Source: CAYSLC01 sp964431545 (lineage in GTDB: Bacteria; Desulfobacterota; Desulfobacteria; Desulfobacterales; JAABSP01). Taken from it: a stretch of DNA of 8,750 nucleotides. How positions within the stretch are numbered: position 1 is the first letter of the stretch; each line of letters starts with the position of its first letter. Of this stretch, positions 1-6,910 are shown piece after piece. The notes beneath the pieces are model-generated. The model worked only from the letters and a program-made list of their open reading frames with translations. It had not been told where the DNA came from and did not search any database. Position numbers and translations under genes: made by a program. The DNA is taken from NCBI GenBank assembly GCA_964431545.1, contig CAYSLC010000216.1, forward strand, positions 1-8,750, in the 5' to 3' direction.

Positions 1-803
1 ACGATCCCCGCCACCATGCTGTCCCCGGCCCCCACCTTGCTCTGGATGGGGACGGTGGGGGCGTGGATCCGCTCGCAGCCATCCTCCCACACCGCCATGG
101 CGCCCCCGGCCCCCAGGGAGGTCACCACCACCCGGCTCCCCCCGTCGGAGACGATCCCCCTGGCCAGGTCCTCCAGGTGGGTTTCGTCATCGAACCGGTT
201 GCGGCCGGCCAGGGTCTTGAGTTCGTCGATGTTGGGCTTGACCAGGAAGACCCCCGCCTTCACCGCCTCGGCCAACGCCTCTCCGGAGGTGTCCACCACC
301 AGCTTCGCCCCCGTATCCCGGCAGAGGGAGGCCAGGCGGGCCAAAAAATCCTTGGAGATGCCGGGGGGAAGGCTGCCGCTGACCACCACGAAATCGTCCG
401 GTGTCCGTCCGCCGGAAAGGGCGTCCAGCACGCCTTGGCGGGCCGCTTCATCCACCTGGGGGCCGGGCATGCCGAACCGGTACTGCTGCCCGGTGGCCTC
501 CTCGTAGATGATGAGATTCTCCCGGGTCTCGCTCTCCAGGGGGATGGCGCGGTGGGTCAGCCCCTCGGCGTCCAGGAGATCCTGGAGCCGCTGGCCGGAC
601 CGGCCGCCGGCCAGGTAGAGGGCGGTGGAGGCGCCCCCCAGCTTGGCCACGGCCCGGGAGACGTTGATGCCCCCGCCGCCGGGCTCGTACCGGGGCGGTC
701 CGCACCGGAGCTTGCGCTCCGGGACCACATGCGCGATGGACGCACTCTTGTCGATGGTCGGGTTGAGGGTCAGGGTGACGATCGATTCGGCCGGAGATGT
801 CAT
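1..803 (-). CDS. pfkB: 6-phosphofructokinase, PfkB family (C-terminus cut by window edge)
   Basis: Cytoplasmic ribokinase-fold sugar kinase, most likely ATP:fructose-6-phosphate 1-phosphotransferase of the PfkB (Pfk-2) type. Visible are 267 codons; E. coli PfkB has 309, so about 40 residues are missing off the left edge. The N-terminus reads LTLNPTIDKS (11-20), then KLRC (31-34) and EPGGGGINVSRA (40-51), the sugar-binding signature that in E. coli PfkB is nearly identical (KLRC..P.FEPGGGGINVARA). Further matches are QYRFGMPG (107-114), VSGSLPPG (141-148), VVDTSGEAL (169-177), LVKPN (187-191) and the anion-hole/catalytic GAGDSM (258-263), with Asp261 as the catalytic base. The ATG at 803 is preceded by AGGAGG (813-808) with a 4-base spacer. 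It is the last visible gene of the leftward operon, 28 bases after the ferredoxin. The close family members 1-phosphofructokinase and tagatose-6-phosphate kinase are possible, but the KLRC/GGGGIN block favours PfkB. Confidence 0.9.
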   Translation of the reverse strand, partial: MTSPAESIVTLTLNPTIDKSASIAHVVPERKLRCGPPRYEPGGGGINVSRAVAKLGGASTALYLAGGRSGQRLQDLLDAEGLTHRAIPLESETRENLIIYEEATGQQYRFGMPGPQVDEAARQGVLDALSGGRTPDDFVVVSGSLPPGISKDFLARLASLCRDTGAKLVVDTSGEALAEAVKAGVFLVKPNIDELKTLAGRNRFDDETHLEDLARGIVSDGGSRVVVTSLGAGGAMAVWEDGCERIHAPTVPIQSKVGAGDSMVAGI

Positions 804-831
804 GGGGCCTCCTGGATGGAACGGTTGGGGA

Positions 832-1029
832 TCAGGACTCCACCCATTCGATGCAGTCCACGGGGCAGGTGTTGATCGCCTCCTCGATGCACTCCTCGTC
901 GCCGCCCTCGGGCTGGATCACCTTCGCCTTCTCCTCCTCTTCATCGAATTCGAAGACGTCCGGGCAGAGTTCCGCGCAGCTTTCGCATCCGATGCATTCC
1001 GGTGTGTCGATGAAGACTTCCTTGGCCAT
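832..1029 (-). CDS. Ferredoxin, single [4Fe-4S] cluster, 65 aa
   Basis: Small acidic soluble electron carrier. Cys12, Cys15 and Cys18 (CIGCESC) plus Cys55 followed by Pro (TCPVDC) match the four ligands of one-cluster ferredoxins of the Desulfovibrio gigas type. Cys22 and Cys47 sit where that family has a disulfide pair or the remains of a second cluster. A second full CxxCxxCxxxCP motif is absent, so two clusters are unlikely. Cys59 is an extra cysteine. The middle is very acidic (EFDEEEEK, 27-34). The ATG at 1029 has GGAGAGGAG upstream (1046-1038) with an 8-base spacer. It lies between a ROK sugar kinase (50-base gap) and PfkB (28-base gap), so it is probably co-transcribed with them. No partner oxidoreductase is visible in the window, and its redox role in a sugar operon is not explained by the sequence. 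Confidence 0.93.
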   Translation of the reverse strand: MAKEVFIDTPECIGCESCAELCPDVFEFDEEEEKAKVIQPEGGDEECIEEAINTCPVDCIEWVES

Positions 1030-1079
1030 GTCCGTTTCTCCTCTCCAATTCCAATTCGGTTGATGATACGATCCGCTCT

Positions 1080-2057
1080 CTATTTTTGCCCCCGGACCTC
1101 CAGCTCATGGCGGATGAGGGCGGCGGCCCCGAGGATCGCCGCCTTGTCCCCCGGAAGCTTGGAGGGCAGGATCTTCACCTTCCCCCTGAAGACGGGGAAC
1201 AGGTTCGCCTCCATCCGCTCCTTGACCGGGGCGAGAATCAGGTCCCCCGCGGCCATCACCCCGCCGAAGAGGATCACCGCCTCCGGGCTGAAGAGGGCCA
1301 CGACGTCGGCGATGGCCTCCCCGAGCAGGTCGCCGGTCCGCCGGAAGGCTTCGGCCGAGACGGCGTCGCCGTCCCGGGCCGACTCGAAGATCCGTTCCGA
1401 CGTCAGATCCGCGTAACTTATCCCCCGGAGCGGGCTCTCGTCGGTGAATTCCGCCAGAAGTTCGAAGGCGGTCCGCTTCAGGCCGTTGGCCGAGACGTAG
1501 GTCTCCAGACACCCCCGCTTGCCGCAGGCGCACCGGCGGCCGCCCCGGACCGCCGTGATGTGGCCCATCTCCCCGGAGAAGCCGTCGTGGCCGTAGACCA
1601 GTTCGCCGTCCACCACGAAGCCGCTGCCCAGACCGGTCCCCAGGGTCAACTGGATGAAGTGTCTCATCCCCTTGGCCGCACCGAACCACATCTCCCCCAG
1701 TGCCGATGCGTTGGCGTCGTTGGTCACCGCCACCGGGCGGTCCAGGTGTTCGCCGATGACGGCCGGCAGGTCCGCCGTCTCCCAGTGGAGGTTGGGCGGG
1801 TTTTCGATCCGGCCGGTGTAGTAGTTGGCGTTGGGGGCGCCGATCCCCACCCCCGTGATCTCCACGGCGGCATCCATTTCGGCGGTCCGGGCCTCGATCC
1901 GCTCGAAGATCCGTCCGATGAGCGCCGCCGGGGAGGTGTTCCGGGAGTCGGTGGGGATCGACTCCTGGAAGAGGACCTCCCCTTGCCCCCGGCTCAGTCC
2001 GAACTTCGTGTTGGTGCCGCCGATGTCGATGCCCAGCACGGCGTCGATTCGTTCCAT
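1080..2057 (-). CDS. ROK-family sugar kinase, probable glucokinase
   Basis: Cytoplasmic ATP-dependent hexose kinase of the ROK family, 325 aa, the usual length. It has the N-terminal phosphate-binding loop DIGGTNTKFG (11-20), NDAN with catalytic Asp114 (113-116), the second phosphate motif GTGLGSG (140-146), the sugar-contacting EMGH (163-166) and the ROK zinc motif CACGKRGCLE (176-185). The expected zinc ligands are His166, Cys176, Cys178 and Cys183; Glu185 also belongs to the sugar site. There is no N-terminal helix-turn-helix, so this is a kinase and not a ROK repressor. The ATG at 2057 is preceded by GGGAGG (2068-2063) with a 5-base spacer. Glucose is the likeliest substrate because the gene directly follows a glycoside hydrolase-like gene, but fructose, mannose or N-acetylmannosamine cannot be excluded from sequence alone. 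The gap to the hydrolase upstream is 55 bases and to the ferredoxin downstream 50 bases. Confidence 0.9.
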   Translation of the reverse strand: MERIDAVLGIDIGGTNTKFGLSRGQGEVLFQESIPTDSRNTSPAALIGRIFERIEARTAEMDAAVEITGVGIGAPNANYYTGRIENPPNLHWETADLPAVIGEHLDRPVAVTNDANASALGEMWFGAAKGMRHFIQLTLGTGLGSGFVVDGELVYGHDGFSGEMGHITAVRGGRRCACGKRGCLETYVSANGLKRTAFELLAEFTDESPLRGISYADLTSERIFESARDGDAVSAEAFRRTGDLLGEAIADVVALFSPEAVILFGGVMAAGDLILAPVKERMEANLFPVFRGKVKILPSKLPGDKAAILGAAALIRHELEVRGQK

Positions 2058-2112
2058 CCTCCCCTCCCGTCTCTTTGCTCAAGGGTTTTCGTTTGGGCGT
2101 GCCGGTCAACCG

Positions 2113-4389
2113 TCAGCGCTCCTCCGCCCCCCGCCCGCGGAGCGGAACCGGCCGGCCGAACGCGGTGATCCCGGTCTCGGCGAACCCCGGCACCGAGGCG
2201 GTCACCTCGGGGATCCCGTCCCGCCACTGGGCGGTCACCGTGATGGTCGGGGCCTCCGCCGCCGGCGCCACGGAGACATGCACCTTCCCGAAGCGGGTGG
2301 GCGTCGGCCCGAAGGCGACGGGCCCCGTCCCGGTCAGCCATTCGGGAAAGATCCCGGAGCCGACCACAAGCCGGTCCGCCTCCTCCCGGACGAAGAGGTT
2401 CCGGACCATCATGACCCACTCGGCCGCGGCCCATCCGTGGTGGCCGTCCCCCATGCACCCGCCGCCGGTGTGGGGGTGGATCGCCTCGGGCCACTGGCCG
2501 GTGGGGGAGGCGAGATCGGCCACGGTGCGGACAAGGGGCCGGTACCGCTCGTCCCCGGCCCGGAGCAGGGTCTGGGCCACCGCCAGGGTCAGGTAGGCGT
2601 TGATGCCGGAGTGGATCATGTCCTGGAAGAATCCGCCCTCGTGGAAGCAGTATTCCATCAGAAACGCCGCGGTCCGCAGGATCTGTCGGTTCCCCGGTTC
2701 GGTGATCCCCAGGGGGTAGTCGGCCACCAGACAGCCGATGGCCCCGGCGTCCATCCGCCGGTAGGGGGCCGCCGGGATGCCGTTCTCCCGGATCTCCGCG
2801 GGGACTCCGGCGATGGACCGGAAGATGCTCCGCTCGAAGTCGAGGGCCTCCCGCAGCAGGGCCGCCCCCCTCTTGGCCGATCCGTATCGACGGACGAGCC
2901 GGGCCGCCGCATGGAGTCCGGCCGCCCCCCAGAAGTCGTCCCAGTAGTAGTAGTCGTTGGGACCGAAGTGCTCGGCGCTGAAGCCCGGCGGGTAGAGGCC
3001 CGCGTGTCGGACCTCCTCCCCGGCGGAGATCCGCTTCCGGCGGATCCAGGCCGCCCCCTTCCGGATCGCCTTGAGCCACGCCTTCGGCGTCGGGTCGCCG
3101 GTGAGGTCGTGGTACCGGCCCATGATCCAGAGGACCTGGCCGTTGGAGTCCCACTCCCCGGCCTGGGACCGGAAGTAGCCGGTGGCCTTCTGTTTTTCCG
3201 GGAAGGTATCGATGATCCGCCTGGCCCGGTCGGTGAAGCCGGCGGCCATCAGGGCGTTGAGCATGAGGCAGGCGTCCCGGAACCAGAACCTCCGGTAGGT
3301 AAAAGGGCCCGGAACGAAATCGCCGGCGGAGAGCAGGAGGAGGGACCGCACCGCGGAATCGTAGAGAAAGCCGATCTTCGAATCCGGTACCTCCAGGGCG
3401 GCCGCCGGAGCGAGACACGATTCCCACGATTCAAAGATCTCGTGGACCGGCCCGGCGCCCCCCTTGCCGTGGGGCGCCTCCGTCAGGGGGACCGTGGCCC
3501 GGGCGGTGAAGGTTCCGCCGGACGCCACGGGAAAGAGGGCCGAGGCGGTGGCCATGCCCACGTCGCAGGCGACGCCGCCCCCCTGGACCGGCTCCGGGAT
3601 CCGGAGGCGGTGGATCACGTCCCCCCTCCGGTAGTCGGAGAACCGGACCGCCTCGGGGGCGGGCTCCAGAAAGACGGCGGTGCCGTCCACCGATAGGCGG
3701 GGCGGATCGGTGCCATAGGTGATCGACTCCACGAACTGAACCCCTTCGGGGTTGTAGGGCCGGACGGCGAGCACCAGCCAGCCGTCCGCCGTCGGGGCCG
3801 CCTCGTAGTCGCAGGAGAGGACCGCTCGTCCGTCAACGAGATCCACCGTCGCCCGCATGGCCAGGGACCCGTGTTCCGACTCACAGCGGGTGGCCACCGC
3901 GGGGGGTCCGGAGAGATCCCACGACTGGTCCGCGCGCTCGAGCTTGGAGGGGACGAGCCCTTTCCCCTGCCGGGGGATCAGCCATCCGTCGAGGGACCAG
4001 CCGTCGAACAGCGGCGTGACCAGCCCCCGGGGGTCCACCACCGGGTACCGGTCGAGGGACGGGTGCCCCACGGCGGTCCAGTTCCGGTGGGTCAGGTTGA
4101 CGTGGCTGAAGGAGAAGGAGCGGGGGAGAAAGGAGACATCCGCCGGGTTGAACTGCCGCTCCACCCAGAAGGGCCAGACCCAGTCGAGATTGTACTGGAT
4201 CGCCTTGGTGTTGATGAGGCCCCGGGCGTGGAAGGCGATCCCGGCCCGGAGAAGCTCGATGGGCTCCTGGACCTCCGACGGCTGGGAGAACCGGCGGAGC
4301 CGGGCCAGGAAGGTGAGTGGATCGATGATGCCGTAGGCACGGGCGGTGCGTTGAACGAGAAATTTCCAGGGGAGCCATCGTGTGAACAT
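2113..4389 (-). CDS. Glycoside hydrolase-like protein, six-hairpin (alpha/alpha)6 barrel
   Basis: A 758-aa protein that looks like a glucosidase of the six-hairpin superfamily (GH15, GH63, GH133 and GH100 have this fold); I cannot assign a family. Residues about 1-320 form a beta-rich N-terminal part with a conspicuous aromatic block (WVWPFWVERQF at 70-80; FSFSHVNLTHRNW at 92-104). The barrel runs about 325-665: RRFWFRDACLMLNAL (366-380), GEWDSNGQVLW (411-421), YYYWDDFWGA (480-489), and a His/Gly-rich block EAIHPHTGGGCMGDGHHGW (635-653). Candidate catalytic acids are Asp372, Glu412, Asp414, Asp484, Asp485 and Glu635. A short beta-rich tail follows (about 670-750). No signal peptide or membrane segment is evident, so it is probably cytoplasmic. 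The ATG at 4389 lies 15 bases after the stop of the upstream sps-like gene, behind a weak GGAAAGG (4400-4394), so translational coupling is likely. In context it may hydrolyse the product of the sps-like enzyme or a storage glucan and feed the downstream ROK kinase. Confidence 0.75.
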   Translation of the reverse strand: MFTRWLPWKFLVQRTARAYGIIDPLTFLARLRRFSQPSEVQEPIELLRAGIAFHARGLINTKAIQYNLDWVWPFWVERQFNPADVSFLPRSFSFSHVNLTHRNWTAVGHPSLDRYPVVDPRGLVTPLFDGWSLDGWLIPRQGKGLVPSKLERADQSWDLSGPPAVATRCESEHGSLAMRATVDLVDGRAVLSCDYEAAPTADGWLVLAVRPYNPEGVQFVESITYGTDPPRLSVDGTAVFLEPAPEAVRFSDYRRGDVIHRLRIPEPVQGGGVACDVGMATASALFPVASGGTFTARATVPLTEAPHGKGGAGPVHEIFESWESCLAPAAALEVPDSKIGFLYDSAVRSLLLLSAGDFVPGPFTYRRFWFRDACLMLNALMAAGFTDRARRIIDTFPEKQKATGYFRSQAGEWDSNGQVLWIMGRYHDLTGDPTPKAWLKAIRKGAAWIRRKRISAGEEVRHAGLYPPGFSAEHFGPNDYYYWDDFWGAAGLHAAARLVRRYGSAKRGAALLREALDFERSIFRSIAGVPAEIRENGIPAAPYRRMDAGAIGCLVADYPLGITEPGNRQILRTAAFLMEYCFHEGGFFQDMIHSGINAYLTLAVAQTLLRAGDERYRPLVRTVADLASPTGQWPEAIHPHTGGGCMGDGHHGWAAAEWVMMVRNLFVREEADRLVVGSGIFPEWLTGTGPVAFGPTPTRFGKVHVSVAPAAEAPTITVTAQWRDGIPEVTASVPGFAETGITAFGRPVPLRGRGAEER

Positions 4390-4404
4390 AGTGCCTTTCC
4401 GAGG

Positions 4405-6681
4405 TTACGCGTATGCCGCCCGCCCCGCGTCGGCGGGGGGCCGTCTCCGGGGCCGCGGTCGGTGGTCGTCCGCGGTCCGGTGCTCGGGGACGCGGTCATA
4501 GCGGGTGTTGTCGGGAAACCGGTAGTGGGCCAGGCCCTCGATGATGGCCCCCGCATACGGCTTCCGGGCGAAAAAGATCCGGTTCCGGCCCTTGAGCCGG
4601 TCGAGTTCCGGGGCGTGGCCCGCCACCACCACCCCGAGGGTCTCCCCCCGGAGCATCCCCTCGTCGGCGGCGGAGTTGCCGCAGGCGAGGATGTGATCGA
4701 GGGGGATCTCCCATTTGTAGCTCAGGTATCGCAGGGCCTTGCCCTTGTCGGCCCGGTAGGGGAGGATGTCGAGGTACCGGCCGTGGGCGCGGACGGGGGT
4801 GCAGCGGATGCCGGCCGCCTGGAGCCGCTCGTGGACCTTCCGGAACCGGTCCTTTCCGGCCGACATGCGGAAGCTCACCTTGAAGGGCCCCTGGGCCGAT
4901 TCCGGCTGGTACTTCAGGAACCGGAGCGTGGAGAGGGCCTCCCGCACGCGCTCCCGGTCCCACTTCTCGGAGATGTGGCGGCGCCACCCCGGATCGGCGT
5001 GCCACCGGGGTCCGTAGAAGATCTCGGAGCCGGCCCGGGCGATCACCACGTCCGGCATGGGGAGGCCGTGGCTCTCGAACCGTCCCACCACGTCCTCCAG
5101 GCCGCGGCCCGTGGCCGCGCCGAACCCCATCTTCCGCCGGCCCCGCCGGAGGAGCCGGGCCAGTTCCTCCAGATGGGGGTTCTCGGGACCGATGAGGGTG
5201 TTGTCCACGTCGGTGATCAGCAGGTGATCGAGCCCCACCAGCCGCTGGCCGATGGACTCCTCGGCGGCCGCGGAAAGCGACGTGGCCGCGGCCCGGACCG
5301 GCCCCAGCTCCCCGACCCGCGAAAGGTACCGCCGGGCGTGGGCCTCCCAGGTGTAGACGGATCGGACATTGGTCACGGCGTTTCTGGACAGTTGCCGCCA
5401 CCGATCGGTATCGGTGATGATCCCTTTGATCGCCCCCGCCACGGCACCGGGATCTTCCATGTCCACGAGGATACCGTTTTCGCAGGCTTCGATGATCTCC
5501 GCCGCCTCTCCCCGGTCGGCCGCCACCACTGGAAGACCACAGGCGGCCGCTTCCAGGAGGGGACGACCGGCATCCCCCGTGGGAACCGGATCGACGAACA
5601 CCCCCTGGTGTTCGGCGGCGATCCGGCACAGGGCCGGGACTTCGTATTGGAAGCAGTGCTTCTTGGGGATGGCCATCTTGCCGTAGAGGTCGTATTTGTC
5701 CATGAGCAGGAGCATTTCGGTGAGGGCCTCCCGCTCGTCCGCTTCCATCTCCGAGATGTTCTTCCGGATGCCGGCGAAGATCGCCAGGTTGGCCATGGCC
5801 CGGAGGGGCAGGTCCTCCCCGAAGGCCCGGATCAGTCCGGCGATGTTGTCCCGCTTGTGGGGGCGGCAGCGGGCCAGGATCAGGGGCTTTGCCGGGTGGG
5901 TCAGAAAGCGGTTGAGTTCCCCCTGGACGGACGCATGGGCCGTCCGTTCCATCTCGTCGGTCTCCAGATGGGGCATCCGGACGTGGTAGTAGGGGTAGAA
6001 CCGGTCCACGTCGATGCCCGGGGGGTTGACCTGGAACCGGTCGGCCCCGGGTCCAGCGGATCTTCCGTATTCCGTTTCCAAGTCCCGGGCGGAGCCGGCC
6101 AGGACCAGGTTCGCGTGGCGGAGCAGGGTATCCTCCACCTCGATGCGATGGTTCAGGCGGAACCGTCTCTCGATCTCCGCGTCGGCCATGCCCTGGTCGC
6201 GGAGGCGACGGCGCATGTCCGGCCCCATCCGGTGGCCGGTGAAGAGGAAGGGGGCGCCGAAGAACCGGGAGAGCTGCCAGGCCACGTAGCCGCCGTCGGC
6301 GTGGTGGCCGTGGAACAGGTTCGGGACCGCCCCGTCCCGTTTGATGAAACGGATCGTCTTGTCCACGTATTCGTCCAGGTGGGGCCAGAGCAGCTCCTTG
6401 CGGATGTACCGAAGGCCGCCGCACTGGATCCGGACGATGCGCAGGTTCCCGTCCATGGGCTCGATCCCGGCGGCGTAGTCTTCGGAGACCACCTTGTCCT
6501 CGATGCGCCGGGTGAAGAGATCCACCCGGGCCACCTCCGGGCGGCGGGCCAGGCCGCGCGCCTGTTCCATGGCGTGGATGATCCGGCGGCCGGTGTCCGG
6601 GTCCCTCCCCAGCTCCAGCTCCCGGGAGCGGACGAGGCCGTGGATGGTGAAAACGGCGATGTGAAGCCGATTCGGTGTCAT
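4405..6681 (-). CDS. Sucrose-phosphate synthase-like GT4 glycosyltransferase fused to HAD-IIB phosphatase
   Basis: A 758-aa two-domain enzyme. Residues about 5-455 align throughout with sucrose-phosphate synthases (UDP-glucose + fructose-6-phosphate to sucrose-6-phosphate): FTIHGLVRSRELELGRDPDTG (11-31), HGHHADGG (124-131), FTGHRMG (147-153), NPPGIDVDRF (219-228), RPHKRDNIAGLIRAFGE (273-289), KYDLYGKMAIPKKH (329-342), LLEAAACGLPVV (375-386). Residues about 485-720 are a HAD-IIB phosphatase of the sucrose-phosphate-phosphatase type: DVDNTL with Asp491 and Asp493, ATGR with Thr524, GSEIFYG (551-557), KGKAL with Lys646, and GNSAAD (668-673) with Asp673. Several usual active-site residues differ: GGQ becomes GRR (31-33), the RxxxxK lysine becomes Asp278, the first Glu of EX7E becomes Gly369, and phosphatase GDSGND becomes GNSAAD. 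The start at 6681 is fixed by a near-perfect Shine-Dalgarno. It is the first gene of the leftward operon. The fold is certain, the exact product is not; a related glucoside is possible. Confidence 0.85.
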   Translation of the reverse strand: MTPNRLHIAVFTIHGLVRSRELELGRDPDTGRRIIHAMEQARGLARRPEVARVDLFTRRIEDKVVSEDYAAGIEPMDGNLRIVRIQCGGLRYIRKELLWPHLDEYVDKTIRFIKRDGAVPNLFHGHHADGGYVAWQLSRFFGAPFLFTGHRMGPDMRRRLRDQGMADAEIERRFRLNHRIEVEDTLLRHANLVLAGSARDLETEYGRSAGPGADRFQVNPPGIDVDRFYPYYHVRMPHLETDEMERTAHASVQGELNRFLTHPAKPLILARCRPHKRDNIAGLIRAFGEDLPLRAMANLAIFAGIRKNISEMEADEREALTEMLLLMDKYDLYGKMAIPKKHCFQYEVPALCRIAAEHQGVFVDPVPTGDAGRPLLEAAACGLPVVAADRGEAAEIIEACENGILVDMEDPGAVAGAIKGIITDTDRWRQLSRNAVTNVRSVYTWEAHARRYLSRVGELGPVRAAATSLSAAAEESIGQRLVGLDHLLITDVDNTLIGPENPHLEELARLLRRGRRKMGFGAATGRGLEDVVGRFESHGLPMPDVVIARAGSEIFYGPRWHADPGWRRHISEKWDRERVREALSTLRFLKYQPESAQGPFKVSFRMSAGKDRFRKVHERLQAAGIRCTPVRAHGRYLDILPYRADKGKALRYLSYKWEIPLDHILACGNSAADEGMLRGETLGVVVAGHAPELDRLKGRNRIFFARKPYAGAIIEGLAHYRFPDNTRYDRVPEHRTADDHRPRPRRRPPADAGRAAYA

Positions 6682-6686
6682 CCTCC

Positions 6687-6697
6687 TCACCTCCTTT
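6687..6697 (-). promoter_or_regulatory. Strong ribosome binding site of the sps-like gene
   Basis: On the minus strand AAAGGAGGTGA is an almost complete complement of the 16S rRNA 3' end, and its GGAGG ends 8 bases before the ATG at 6681. A second GGAGG directly abuts the ATG. This decides the start: the frame stays open upstream to 6969, but that extension overlaps the end of the next gene, is proline-rich and lacks similarity to sucrose-phosphate synthases. MTPNRLHIAV is the right N-terminus for the family. Confidence 0.88.
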
Positions 6698-6841
6698 ACG
6701 TTTTGGGGGTTGGGATGGTCATGCGTTTCCACTTTCGCCGAAAGGACCCGAGGGATGGGAAGCGCGGGATTCGGAGGTGGAACGGGCGCCGGGGCGTCAC
6801 TGTCGACGAGGGGCGACGGACGTGGAACCACATCGATTGTG

Positions 6842-6855
6842 TGGTATTTATACCA
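6842..6855. promoter_or_regulatory. TGGTAT-TT-ATACCA palindrome in the operon leader (possible operator)
   Basis: The 229-base gap 6682-6910 between the receiver gene and the sps-like gene contains a perfect 6-bp inverted repeat with a 2-base centre, about 160 bases upstream of the sps-like ATG. On the minus strand it contains TATAAA, and a second TATACT lies just upstream (6875-6870); neither has a recognisable -35 at 16-18 bases, so any promoter here would need an activator. A further TATACC (6872-6877) repeats part of the palindrome 23 bases away. A separate GTGG-AA-CCAC palindrome lies at 6822-6831. The rest of the gap shows no small gene, no strong terminator hairpin for the receiver gene and no riboswitch that I recognise. 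Function as an operator is inference. Confidence 0.4.
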
Positions 6856-6910
6856 TAGAGGAGGAAAAAAGTATACCGGAACAATCCCCTTTGACCGGCG
6901 GGGAGAGACG

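Noticed and set aside
1825..3696. 623-codon open frame on the plus strand
   Set aside because: It lies antisense to the hydrolase and ROK kinase genes, has a low-complexity Gly/Pro/Arg composition and no family motifs.
4496..6424. 642-codon minus-strand frame inside the sps-like gene
   Set aside because: It is a same-strand out-of-frame shadow with Pro/Arg/Gly-rich sequence. The sps-like frame has clear GT4 and HAD motifs across the same stretch.
3871..6858. 995-codon open frame on the plus strand
   Set aside because: It is the exact antisense of the sps-like and hydrolase genes. Its product is Gly/Pro/Arg/His-rich with no recognisable domain; such open antisense frames are expected in GC-rich DNA.
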